NCBI RefSeq assembly: GCF_000002985.6 | Contig: NC_003282.8 | Location: 2,046,001-2,110,000 of the forward strand | Reading direction: 5' to 3' | DNA from: Caenorhabditis elegans | Taxonomy: Eukaryota; Nematoda; Chromadorea; Rhabditida; Rhabditidae | DNA length: 64,000 nucleotides | Part shown: piece by piece, positions 11,878 through 23,200 of the stretch | Layout of the letters: each line of letters starts with the position of its first letter | How positions within the stretch are numbered: the first letter of the stretch is position 1 | The notes under the pieces: generated by a model | The model's database searches: none | The model's input: only the letters and a program-made list of their open reading frames with translations | What the model was told of the DNA's origin: nothing | Program-made: the position numbers and the translations under genes

Positions 11878-14000
11878 CTAGCACCTAGCCGGACTAGATT
11901 CCCTCGGAATAGCCGGACTAGATTCCCTCGGAATACGATTAAACATGAATTTTTTAAGATTTTGATAATATCGAATTTGTAGATCATCTGTGTCGTTCAT
12001 GCAATTGAAAAACCAAATGCTAGGTTGATTATTTGTAGAATCGGTAACTATGCGAAACGGAATTCCCAAAAATCCTTCTTGAAATATAGAATTATTTACG
12101 TCACTGTTCACAAATGTGACCTTGAACTGGAGAAAGTCCGGTGAAACTAGGAACATCTGAAATTATTTTTTTTTAAAAATTACATGAGATATTCGAACTC
12201 ACATCTCTCAAATATATAACATTTTTCAATGATAACGAATCCAAAATTATGTCAACTTTTCTGAAGTGAACAAGATTTTCAACATCACACTTGATAACAC
12301 GCTTAATAATTGTCAACTCTTTCGCATTCCTCCATTGTTCCATGACCAAAAACTCTTCAATGCTCCATACATCACTTGCAGGTACGTCGAAAGATGTTCC
12401 AAACTCAATTTTGTTCAGCTTAGAGGGATCCACGGATTGGAGCAGTTGCACTATGGTTTTTTGGTTTCTTGTTGTGACAACCAACTTTTCCACTGGCAGC
12501 AATCGACCCAGCGAGGCGTGCAAATCTTTGAACGATTTCAAAAATCGATTCTCATTCTGGTCCCAGATTGAATGACTTTCTGTTTCCTGGGGATTCCCCT
12601 CAATTTCATCCATGTATTTTTTTTCTTCTTCCGTAACATCCTTGAAACTTGACTCGCTGGTTTCATCAACTTGCATAAAATTCATTTTAAGTTCTTCCAA
12701 AGCAGATTTTTGATTTTTCAAAATAAGGAACAAGTCGTTTGAAAAGTTGCCGTAATCCAACTCGCTAGATTTTCTGGATAATCTTGAAGCCTTATATGAA
12801 ACTTTTCGGTTTGTGGATTCGGTAAACATCTCAAGAAGTGCGCACCCAATGCTTTGAACATGAATGCCGATTTTGAGTAATTTATGGTCTGGTTTGATAA
12901 GGTCGATGCACTGACGGCTTCCATAAGAAATTTTACGGAGCACTTGTCTGAAAAAATAAAATTCAAGCTAAAAAAAATCAAAAGACTTTACATACATATC
13001 AAAAAAATCGAGACGTTCAACAACGCTGTTCATAATCACAGTGTTGTAGAACCACAAAGTGCTTGATATCGATGAGCCAGAAACTTCAGACAAAAGCTTC
13101 GTTTCATCCATTGTCAGCTGCTCTAGCTGGTTCTGAATAGTTGCATTGTTAACAATAATTTCGTTTCGTGCAAGTATTACACTGTAGGAGAAATAAAATA
13201 TGCCTGTTCTGTGCTAACTCTAGCTTTTTCTCGTGTCGGGCCATAAATTGAGCAAGATTTTGGCAAAACTTGGTTTAGGTTGCTCTTGATCTGCCACTCT
13301 TATCTAATTAGGAAATAATGTTAATTGGACATTAAAAAAGACAGAAGTGAAATGGAAGATCAGATTTTTGGCTACATGAGTTTTTTTGGGGTTACCTGGA
13401 ACTTAGCAGAATAAAAAAGAATTTAAAAATGATTGCAATGTTCCTATTCGTGTATTTTTTTTTTTCGAAAGTTTTCGAAATTTTTTGTGATGTCTCATTA
13501 TGAAATTCGGTGGTTTTGGACCAGTTTTAGTCTATTTAAGCAAAATATCCACAAACTCTACTCCCCCTTTAAGTTGATTCACAATTTGGAGAAAAATGCA
13601 AATTTAACGAAAATCTGAACTTTTGCCATGATGTCAATGTTATGCCGCAGTGACCGAAAGTTGAAATAATTTAATTCGCACTCTAGTTTGCATGTGGTAA
13701 TTGGTACATTCAATTTCTAAGTCACAACATCTTGACAGTTTTTCCACACAGCAGGACACACGAATTCTTTTTCAGCATCAGATTTTGTCAGCTCCAAAAC
13801 TGTTGTACAGGCTCACCTGCTAAAGGTCACTCTCTCGCAAAATATGTAGGAGGCAGTTATATTGCCTGTGTATCTCTACAAACTCAACTCTCTCTATACG
13901 CTCACAGGCCACTCCCGTTGTGGGGGAAAAACGGTCAAGATGTTGTGACGTAGAAATTGTAGGTACCAACTATGCTCACTTACCAATTATCAACATGCAT
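11878..14000 (-). CDS. F-box / FTH (DUF38) domain protein
   Basis: Four exons on the minus strand, all in phase: 14000-13984, 13181-12996, 12947-12203 and 12156-11878, giving 408 residues. An F-box-like segment lies around residues 55-95 (ERLDFFDIQVLRKIS, with the usual L..D...LR spacing). An FTH/DUF38 domain follows from about 205 to 385, with the typical EQWRNAKELTI, NLVHFRKVDI and D.L.IRYY elements. In Caenorhabditis this architecture defines the large fbxa family, thought to be substrate-recognition subunits of SCF ubiquitin ligases; the member cannot be named from sequence alone. The first exon is only 17 nt and less certain than the rest. An acidic linker at about 150-200 separates the domains. 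The last codons carry a 24-bp tandem duplication. Confidence 0.85.
11885..11935 (-). repeat. 24-bp tandem duplication in the F-box gene 3' coding end
   Basis: AGCCGGACTAGATTCCCTC plus CGGAAT occurs twice in tandem. On the coding strand this gives the repeated peptide IPRESSPA just before the stop. The length is divisible by three, so the frame is kept. Confidence 0.85.
13701..13969. mobile_element. fold-back element in F-box gene intron 1
   Basis: The left arm reads TTGGTACATTCAATTTCTAA then GTCACAACATCTTGAC. The right arm is GTCAAGATGTTGTGAC then TAGAAATTG and GTACCAA. The inverted ends of about 50 bp enclose about 170 bp without coding capacity. Its right end is 15 bp from the donor of the 17-nt first exon. 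Confidence 0.75.
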
Positions 14001-14735
14001 AGTCGGTACCTTTTCACTAGTCAAGAACATTGATCACATAGAGTCTACAAATTTTCTGACCGAATATATGTTAATTGGAAATAAAAGAAAAGAGCCAAAC
14101 TTTCGACGCTTTCACTAATTAAATAATTTTTCTGGGCTTCTTTCCGTTAGTTTTTCGTTGTTCTTTTTGTTGCATAGATTGCATAGCAAAAATAATTTAT
14201 TCATAGGAAAATTGACAACTGACAAAATTGCCGAAAAAAAATCTAAATAACCCCTATGCAAATTTAGCTATTTACCTGTTAAGTTTTCCAGGTTTTCATA
14301 AATTCCCCAAATCCAAGTACTGCTCTAAAACAAATAATCTAAAAATTGTCCAGCTTGAAAAACAAATACCCATCTTCCCAACGTCTTCCAGGAAATTCTA
14401 ACCGCAATAATATTTTCCTGCATTGCATCCAGATGTTAGTTATTGGAAATATATGAACATGCGAAACGGAAACCAATATTTTCTTGGAACATCTTAAAAT
14501 GAATGAGATTAGTTTTTCTTTGTATAGAGCTTCTTTACACCTATTACCCTACTCATATGAGTTGATTAAATGTATGGGTACTGTAAGGGTACGGTAGTTA
14601 AACTCAAAACTGAACTGTTATTATAATTCTTGCCTACTAATATTTACTGTTGAATTTAGTCATTACGGCCCATTTTCTATTATTTAAAGCAAAAAAATTG
14701 ACTCTACTCCAGTGGTGGGCGGCAAACGATTTTTT
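14001..14735. other. upstream region of the F-box gene
   Basis: AT-rich single-copy-looking DNA upstream of the minus-strand F-box gene, so it probably contains its promoter. No specific element or exon was identified. Confidence 0.35.
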
Positions 14736-15600
14736 CCGGCTAATCAGCAAATTACCAGAATTGAAATTATAGGCAAATCGGCCAACCAGAAAATTGCCGA
14801 TTTGCCGGAAAAAACACTTCCGGCAAATTGATATCCGACAAATCGGCAAACCGGCAAATTACCGGAATTCAAAATTCCCGGCAAATCTGCAAACCGGCAA
14901 ATTGGCACAATTGAAAATTCCCGGCAAACCGGCAAATTGGCCGAATTGAAAATTCCCGGCAAATTCTCTAACCGGAAAATTTCAGGCAAGTCGATTAACC
15001 GGCAAAGTGCCGGAGTTAAAAATTTCCGGCAAATCAGCTAACCGGAAAATTTCCGGCAAAGTACCGGAGTTAAAAATTTCCGGCAAATCGGCGGAATTGA
15101 AAATTCCCGGCAAATCGGCAAATTAGCGGAATTGAAAATTTCCGGCAAACCGGCAAATTTGCCGAATTGAAAATTTCCGGCAAATCAGCTAACCGGAAAA
15201 TTTCCGGCAAAGTGCCGGAGTTAAAAATTTCCGGCAAATCGGCGGAATTGAAAATTCCCGGCAAATCGGCAAATTAGCGGAATTGAAAATTTCCGGAAAA
15301 TCAGCAAACCGGCAAATTACCGGAATTTAAAATTCCCGGCCAATCGACAAACCGGCAATCTGGCGGAATTGAAAATTCCTGGCAAACCGGCAAATTGGCG
15401 CCATTGAAAATTCCCGGCAAGTTGGCTAACCGGAAAATTACCGGAAATTAAAATTTTCGGCAAATCGGCAAACCGTCAAATTGGCGGAATTTAAAATTCC
15501 CGGCGAACCGGCAATTGCCGGAAATGAAAATTTTCGGCAAATCGGCAAACTGGCAATTCGCCGATTTGCCGTTTTTGTCGGAAAAAAATTTGCCACGCAC
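14736..15600. repeat. tandem GGCAAATCGGCAAA repeat array
   Basis: About 25 irregular units of roughly 30-35 bp mix GGCAAATCGGCAAACCGG with GAATTGAAAATTTCCGG. Both orientations of the TTGCCGG/CCGGCAA core are present, giving strong local self-complementarity. The family is dispersed elsewhere in the window (17660-17800, 25118-25440, 34957-35490, 37865-37935 and 60290-60600). The open frames here, full of NLPVCR-like words, are translation artefacts of the repeat. Confidence 0.85.
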
Positions 15601-16800
15601 CCCTGATCTACTCCACCTCTAACAATGACGTAATTCTGATAGATAATAAAAATCTGTTTTTTTTATTTCTAATTTTAAATTCAATAATCTCAAATCAGCA
15701 TGTTTTCAAAATTACATTCAATACTCGAAACCTTGAAAATCTCAATATCAAAAAACCTTTTCACTTCTCCATTTTTTATGTGCATAAGCATAAACAACAA
15801 ACATTTTTGCCCTGCCGCGCGCTCTCAAAAAAAAAAAAGGCGGCGGCGCCCCCCGTTTCTCCCCCGGGGGCACCCACGTCCATCAACTGTGGTGCTACTC
15901 ATTGTGAAGAGCATGGAGCAACGAATGTTGTGTGTGTGTGTTTTAACACTTACTTTTTCATTTTTTTTTCATTCTCAATGTGTGTTCCTATATTATTTCT
16001 TATTTCTATTAATTGACCTGGTTTCCCCATTCCAGGAAATTCCAGCTCCAGCTCCTCTCACCTCCAGAGCCACAATTCAAAAATTGTGCTGTTTTGCAAA
16101 GAGGGAAGGGGGAGGGGGATACATGGAATAAAAGCCCCCATATTCTTGTGCCTCTAAAAAAGAATCTCAGAAGATGCGGGGGGCGATTCCCAGTGGGCGC
16201 CCCCCTCTCAGGCACCAGCTCTTGTTCTTCTCCACTGCCCGACCTTTCTTCTGGTGGTGGTGGTGGTGGTGGTGTACATATCTATTTTATATACATCTGC
16301 TATTTGGTTTTATATGTATGTAGTTGTGAAGTCACTTTATGATTTATGTGGTCATATGAGTTTCTAGCTTTAGCCTCGGAGGTAGAGCTCCGAGTTAGAG
16401 CCAGGAGATCTACTACATACACTTTTAAAATTGCTCTGTTTTTGTGAATTTGTTTTCTTAAAAGTGGAGTAGCTTTTCGATGCCCTTTGTAGACAAATCA
16501 ATGGGAAAATTGTCAATTTCTGAAGGCAGTAATTCTCAAAATCCACTTTTCTTTATAGATTATCGATTTTTTTCCAAAAAAAAAAATGTCCTGAAAATAA
16601 AATAAAATACACATTTTTCTCTATAAGTCTATACTTTTTTCCAGAAAAAATTAAATTTTCTCAATAAAAAATTGATATTTTTCCAAAAAAAAAATTGATA
16701 TTTTTCTCTAGAATTCTATATTTTTCCAAAATAAAATCTAAATTTTATTCCAGAAAAAAAGGTATTTTTTCTAAAAATCAAAAAAAAGTTCAAGAATTCT
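15601..16800. other. intergenic with low-complexity GC patches
   Basis: Contains a GC-rich patch (15828-15880), a (GT)n run near 15930, purine-rich GGGAAGGGGGAGGGGG near 16105 and a GGT repeat at 16254-16275. The overlapping open frames on both strands are low-complexity and lack paired splice sites. No gene is supported. Confidence 0.4.
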
Positions 16801-16810
16801 ATATTCTCTC

Positions 16811-16916
16811 CTACCTCGACTACCTAGACTACCTAGACTACCTAGAGAATACCTAGACTACCTAGACTACCTCGACTACCTAGACTACCTAGACTACCTA
16901 GAGAATAACCGAATAT
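16811..16916. repeat. 9-bp CTACCTAGA minisatellite with 56-bp higher-order unit
   Basis: CTACCTAGA repeats in tandem with CTACCTCGA variants. The order of variants, ending in GAGAATA, is repeated once after 56 bp (16811 and 16867), so the array grew by duplication of a multi-unit block. Confidence 0.85.
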
Positions 16917-18191
16917 AAATGTAAAATTGTTTTGAAAACTTTCCTAATTTTTTAAATGATTTTTTTCAATTTTCCAAAAATTGAAAAAAAAAACGGCCGG
17001 ACAAAAATTGAATTCCCGCGCAAGTGAGTGACGTCATTTTCGATATTTTAGAGTTTACTGGTAAAATTCTCCGGTTTTTTTTTCAATTTTCTTTTCTGCA
17101 TTTGATTTAGAACATTGTTTGCCAATTTTTCAGACACTTTTCCGCTCATAAAACTTGATAACCCGCAAGAAATTGGCTTAAAAAACGGCAATTTAATAGT
17201 TACTTATAATTTTTTTTTCGGAAAACTGCTTTGGAAAAAATTTCTGACCCCATTTGAAAATATCGAGCATGTAATTAATTAGAGCTTATGGATATACATT
17301 TAAGGCTTGAATTTTATTTGAATTTATTAATGGTCCTGTAATGGTCCAAAATGAACAAATATAATATTAAAAGACTTCAAAAAATTTTGGGTTTTGAAGA
17401 TTTTTAGTCAAAGTGTTTGGCAAATTTTTAAATTAAAAACATTCGCTTTTAAGGAAATCCAGTGCAATTTCACATGTTCGGAATGATCGAACACAAATAA
17501 TTTTTAAAAAAACCCAATTAAAGAAAAAAAGTCGTGGAATTTTTACGACTTCCAAGCTTGTGAGTGGTAAAAACTGAGTAATTATCACTTTTTGACGGGA
17601 AATTAAAAACATTTCAAAATTTTTTGAAACGTTTTACTACACAGTCTTTGGACCATGGGGTACAAACGATTTTTTCCGGCAAATCGGCAAGTTGCAGGAA
17701 CTGAAACTTTCCGGCAAATCGGCAAATCGGCAAATTGTCGGAATTCAAATTTCCGACAAATCGGCAATTTGCCGATTTGCCGATTTGCCAAATTTGTCAA
17801 CAAAAAAAAATTCCGCCTCAAATTGAATATTTCTACTAATTTTTGATGATAACTATGTTTAATTCACTTTTAAAAAAAAGTCATGTGACATGTCTATTCC
17901 ACCTACTCAATATTCAGCCTGACATAAAAATTGCGCAAAATGTCATTTTTATGGTGCATCGACATTAATTCCCCCGTTTAATTTCTAATTTTTGACCATT
18001 CACCCTTCTTTCTATTTCTTTTGTGTGATAAATCAATCATCTTTGATAACACATGGTGTAATAATATCTTGTGTGACAAATTGCTCTATAGAAATGTTAT
18101 AAGTAAATTTTCAAATAATAGTATCGATTTAATATAAGTTGGCGAATTTCTTAAATTTTATTTGCAAATTTAAAAATTATTTTCTTTATTA
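16917..18191. other. intergenic AT-rich, with one GGCAAAT repeat
   Basis: AT-rich sequence with poly-T runs. A GGCAAAT-family unit lies at about 17665-17800, including TCGGCAATTTGCCGATTTGC self-complementary text. A GGTGCATCGAC motif occurs near 17955. No exon was recognised. Confidence 0.4.
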
Positions 18192-18693
18192 TTAGGTCTC
18201 CAAATAAGTTCCGGGTCAAAAATCATAACTTTGTTCGCTGCGTATCGATTTTTATGAAACTTAAATTTATGTTATCAATCATGATCTTTCATTTGACAAT
18301 GGTCACAAAATATTTTGACCACCCCAAGTGCCCTAACTCGGAGCCAATTTTTTCAGGCATTTTTCTGATCTCGCTTCTTTTCAGCTTTCAATTGAGTTTT
18401 GTATGCGGATTTTGCTTTGTTTAAAATACATTATTAGAAAACAACAAAAAATTGGAAAAAAATCCGTCCAAAAAATTTTTTTTTGGTTGGTCGTCAAAAA
18501 ATCTTCAAAAAAATTTTTGCCGAAAATTCTAGATTTTTCCTACAAAAATGATGTAACCAAGTGTAAACTATTTTTACACATATAAATCATTTCAGTTAAA
18601 AATTTGAATCTCAAGAAACATTCAAAAAATTCAAAAATTATCCGAAAAAATTATATTCTCTACTATCATTTTAGTGTATCGAACTAAATTGAT
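18192..18693. mobile_element. TTAGGTCTCC fold-back element, copy B (truncated)
   Basis: Starts TTAGGTCTCCAAATAAGTTC, preceded by TA, and runs through the left arm to the centre of the element. The complementary right arm seen in copies A and D is missing, so this is a half element. The open frame inside (18403-18585) recurs in the other copies and is not a gene. Confidence 0.8.
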
Positions 18694-18903
18694 AGTAAAA
18701 ACGACACAAAATTTCAGAGTGCCGTCATTTTTTGATTTATTGTATTCTAAAATGTAGTGTTCATTTTTATCTTCTGCTGCAGAGCTACAAAACTGCAGAA
18801 AAATTGGAAATAAATTGAAAAGCACTGCTGTTACTACTTAAGAATCTTAGTTATTCTTCCAAAATCTTTTTTGATTCAGTTGATTTTGCAAATTTTTCGA
18901 AAC

Positions 18904-19016
18904 ATGCATCCAACATCCGACTGGACTGGTAACCCAACACACTTGCAGTTGAGAGGAGACTCGACTTCAGGTGACTCAGGTCAAATTTCAACCGCGTTGG
19001 ATTTCAAGCAAAAAAG
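18904..19016 (+). other. possible orphan coding exon (low confidence)
   Basis: An open frame from ATG at 18904 has compositionally normal residues (MHPTSDWTGNPTHLQLRGD and onward), unlike the repeat-derived frames around it. Possible donors are at GTGACT near 18971 and GTTCAA near 19017. Neither gives a frame that joins the arrestin gene downstream. It may be an exon of an unassembled transcript or chance. Confidence 0.2.
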
Positions 19017-19079
19017 GTTCAATTTTTTTTTGTGGAAATTCTTTCTTTGCTTGAACACTATTTTTTGACTGGAATAAGA

Positions 19080-19760
19080 AATTTTATAGTAAATTTTTTT
19101 GAGATCCCGGATACTGCCAATGCCAAAAATGTCAAATTCTAACATTTCCGGCAATTTTTGGAAATTACCAAAACTTACAACTGTCGAAAATTTTATAATT
19201 TTCATATATAAATTTCAGCAAACGGCAATTTCGGTCACATTTTGAAATTTCAGAATGTAGGAAATTTTGGCAATTACCAGGTTTTAGCAATTTGGCAATT
19301 TTGGCAATAAGCAAATTTTTTTTTTTAGAAAATTCATTATTGAAACATTTTTTTAATTTACGGCAAATTCGGTCCCTACAAGGTTTCAAAATATTTCGTA
19401 ACTTCGGATTATTTAAAGTTTTTGACAAATTGGCAAAGCCAATTGGAAAAACCGGCAATTTCATGACTCAGAAGTTTCGAGAAACTTCTGGTATAGCAAC
19501 AGCCTTGGTAATTTGTTTTTGGCAAATTTGACAATCGTTACAATACTAACATTTTTGACAATTTCGGCAAAATTCTAAGATTTCCGGCAATCGGATTCGC
19601 AGTTCTGGCAATTTTGGCAATTTTAACAAATTTGGCAATTACCAAATTCTGAAAATTCTGGCAATTGGTACTTGTGAAAACTGTAGGATTCTCTAAACTT
19701 CAGGAATCGGCTATTTTGCCAGTTGTTTTATTTTGGCAATAAACTGATAGTGAGCAGTTC
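19080..19760. repeat. degenerate GGCAATT repeats
   Basis: Irregular units around TTTTGGCAATT and GGCAATTTCGG separated by A/T-rich words, with both orientations present. This is a decayed relative of the GGCAAAT family. No coding exon is supported. Confidence 0.6.
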
Positions 19761-20201
19761 CAAAAATCGTAAACCCTAATTTTACTACTACATCTGCTCA
19801 CTGAGCCCCCCATCTACACCTCATAAACCCCCTTAGTGTCAGGTGTTAGTTTGATCATCCACCGAATCTTTCTCTCCTTCTCGTATTTTTTTTTACTTTT
19901 TGATAGAACGAAAAAACCAGACACCTGTTCCCTAGTCCCCTGAAACTATTCTCCCAGTCCGATTCCATCAGGATTTTCTGCCCAAGTTCCAAATCCAATA
20001 AATTCCGCGGCCCAACTTGGCTAATCAACTGAAAAATTGAATTTCATGGCTCCATTTTTTCTTTTTTTTTGTGCCTAAACTTCCCTTTGATGATTTCTTT
20101 TTCTTTTTTTGTCTTTTCTATTCATGGAATTGTGGTGTTGTTGGGATTTTTTGTGTCGTTTCTTTTTTGGGCTCACTAGAGCAACAAAGTGTCATTTTCA
20201 G
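19761..20201 (+). promoter_or_regulatory. upstream region and trans-splice acceptor of the arrestin gene
   Basis: A pyrimidine-rich, largely non-repetitive stretch (19790-20190) precedes the acceptor GTCATTTTCAG ending at 20201. A leader of 72 nt then precedes the chosen ATG. The strong TTTTCAG without a recognisable upstream exon suggests spliced-leader addition at 20202; the promoter proper is inferred only from position. Confidence 0.45.
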
Positions 20202-20252
20202 ACAAATTCCGGGGTTTTGTCCAAGTTGTTCCACCACCGCCACCCCCGTCCG

Positions 20253-20273
20253 ATGCCAGAATGAGACGGAGTT
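20253..20273 (+). promoter_or_regulatory. two upstream ATGs in the arrestin leader
   Basis: ATGCCAGAATGA at 20253 encodes a three-residue uORF whose stop overlaps a second ATG at 20261. The second frame continues through the spliced exon junction for 15 codons and ends inside exon 2. Only the third ATG, at 20274, is in phase with the arrestin frame. This could dampen translation, or the true start could lie in an alternative first exon. Confidence 0.5.
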
Positions 20274-23200
20274 ATGAAGGTGAGTGGGCTCTTTTTAATA
20301 GAAAAAAAACGATGTAATTTTTCAAATTACAACAATTTGAAATGGTACATAGCAGTTTCACCAAAAAAATGTTCTCAAATAATTTGAATTTCTCAGAAAA
20401 TTTGAATTTTCCGTCAAATAGTTTTCAAACATTTTGATCCCCATTTAAATATTTTGAGAAATTTTTTGAAGGAAAATTCAATTTTTCTATGAAAAAATTC
20501 GGACGAAAATTCAAATTTTCTGAGAAAAAGCATTTTGACGGAAAACTTAGTTAAAGTTTTTTTCTCAGAAAATTTGAATTTCCCACTAAATCATGTTTCG
20601 AGACATTTTGAAGTTCCCTCCGAAAAATTTCTCAAAATATTAGAATTTCTCGCCAAAATGTTTTCTAACAAATTTTGAATTTCCGCCTAGAGTTTTAACG
20701 ATTTTCTGTTTATGGCCTAGAAATTATAACTGGGAAAGTTAGGCCATCAACTTAAAATTGCTATAACTTTGCGGAAAATCCAAAATTTTAAATTCTGAAA
20801 ACTTTAGCAAGTCACGGACCGTCTGCTCTTCAAGTTTTGAAGTTGGTGGCCTAGAAATCCAAAATTTGGGTTTCTAGGCCACCAAACTCCACATGCCGAA
20901 ACTTGGCTCCAAATTCGAGTTTTTGAAATTGTGAACCTCCACCAATATAAGAAATTTGTACGCTGTAAGCTCTACAATTAGTTTCGAGGGTGGTGGCCTA
21001 GAAATCCACAATTTGGTTTTCTAGGCCACCAACTTTACACCGTCGTAACTTGGCTCAAACTCGATGTTTTTTGCATTTTTTTTTGTGGTCTTAAAACTGA
21101 AGCATACCCATTCTGAAAATGAATATGACCCATTTCCAGGTCGATTACTTCGAAGTGACCTTAGATAAGGGTATCGATGAACCGTACTTGGGCGGTGATC
21201 CGATCAAAGGCATCATTGAGATGGTTTGCTCCAAACAGGTTCGGATCACTGGGCTTATCGTTCGGTTGACTGGTGTCGCGGAGACAGGTGGAAAACCTTA
21301 TCATTTTTACTTTACAAAATGTTCTAAAACGCCCAAAGGTTTCAGGTTGGCGGAGTAGGCAGGACGATCTGCCTTATGAGAGTAGGCACACATTTATGGA
21401 CGAGCAGATTGATTTAACCACGTAAGTTGGTCCTATGTTAACTTGTGCCTGACCGTGCCTCCGCGTAATCTCCGCTTTTAAAATTAGGGCATCACATTAA
21501 AGGTGGAGAACCGAAATTTGAGTTTTTGTTTTTTTTTTTTAGACCCAAATTGGTCCAAAACTACCGAATTTCGTAATGAGACGTTCTGAAAACTTCTCAA
21601 AAAAATATATTTAGCGGTTCAAAGTTCGGCAAAATAAGGCACATTTTCAGCTAAAATCCAAAATTTTTCCAACTTCTTGATTTTAGCTGAAAATGGGCCT
21701 ATGTTTGCCAAACTTTGAACTGCCATAACGTTTTTTTGAGAAAATTTCAGAACGTCTCATTACGAAATTCGGTAGTTTTGGACCAATTTTGGTCTAAAAA
21801 AGCAAAGTCTCAAATTTTGTTACTCCACATTTAAGCACTAAATTCGAATTTCTTGCCTTATTTCACCAACGGCTCAGGAATTTCAAAGCACTGGCTCTGA
21901 ATTACAAAAAATTCGGGTTACTGTAGGTCCGAAAGTACGCAAACACGGACTACAGTAAACCCAATACACCAGATTTTACGCAATGTTGAGGAATTCGAAT
22001 TTTCACAGACGTTCTGAAATTTTTTGAATAAAAATCGGACTCCCCGTTAACTTCTATTCACAAAACACAATTGGCGTAAAACCGGATGTTTTGGGTTACG
22101 GTAGTGTCAGTGTTTGCGTACTTTTGGAGCTACAGTAACCCGAATAGTTCAAATGTGAAGTTAGGGACTCAGAAAAGTGAGAAAAGTTGTAAAAATGATC
22201 GGAGAAATCATAGTTCAAAGTTAAAACGTGAGGGGAAATTATTGAATTAGTCAAAAATGGGCATTTCAAGCTTTAAACTCGTTTTCTGCAAGTTTTAACT
22301 ACTAAATTCAAAATCTCCATCACATTTTGCACCTAAAAACTTGAATTTAGGAAGTCTAAAACGATTTTTTTAACTTGTCGGGTTACTGTAGCTTTAAAAG
22401 TAAGGAAACACCGAATTCTACAAAATTTTGAGATAAAGCTCTGAAAATTGATGGTTTGGGGGTGAAAAATGGCAGGGAATTCGAATTTTTGTATGAAATT
22501 TTCTGGAAAAACTAATCGTCGAGGATCCTAAATTCGAATTTTTGAATTTTCGGGTTACTGTAGCTTCAAAAGTACGCGAGAACACCGAATTCTACGCAAT
22601 TTTAAGATAGTTTCCATAATGCATAACTTTCTCCAGAACAATAGCGGAGCACTGCACCGACGAGTTCGAACTCCACGAGGGAAAGCATAGCGTCGAGTTT
22701 GAAGGCCGGATACCTCTGGACGTTCTGTCATCTGTGGAACGAGACAATCACGGGAGCATACGATACATGTGCACAGCGCTGATGGCTATTCCAGAGGATG
22801 GTGATACTGAAGTAGTGTCTGGTAATAAATTGTAGATACACTGTGAAAATGGAAAGAAAATAGGAATTGCAGAAAAAACGTTCAAAGTGTTCTCGCTGCT
22901 CAACTTGGACGCCCCATATCTACACGATAAAGCACATGTGACCGAGGAGGAGGAAGTGAGTTTTTGAGATATTGATGCTTAAAGGGAAATGTTTATATTA
23001 TCATTTTATTATCTATCCTTAATTTTTTATACTTTTGTTATACTCAGAATTGTCTGAAAACACCGAATTTGATAATGAAACTTCCTGAAAGTTTCTCAAA
23101 AAAAGTTATGGCGGCTCAATAATAACCTGAAATTAGTTAAAATTTGAAATTTGACCGACTTGTCAAGCGGCTGGAAACTAACTTTTTTGAAATTGCCGGT

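Noticed and set aside
12266..12575. Open frames on the + strand across the F-box gene
   Set aside because: They are antisense shadows of the minus-strand F-box/FTH exon, which has clear domain similarity and matching splice phases.
14744..15264. Minus-strand frames full of NLPVCR and GNFQF repeats
   Set aside because: Direct translation of the GGCAAAT tandem array.
16811..16916. CRISPR-like regular array
   Set aside because: Units are 9 bp with no unique spacers, in eukaryotic DNA; it is a minisatellite.
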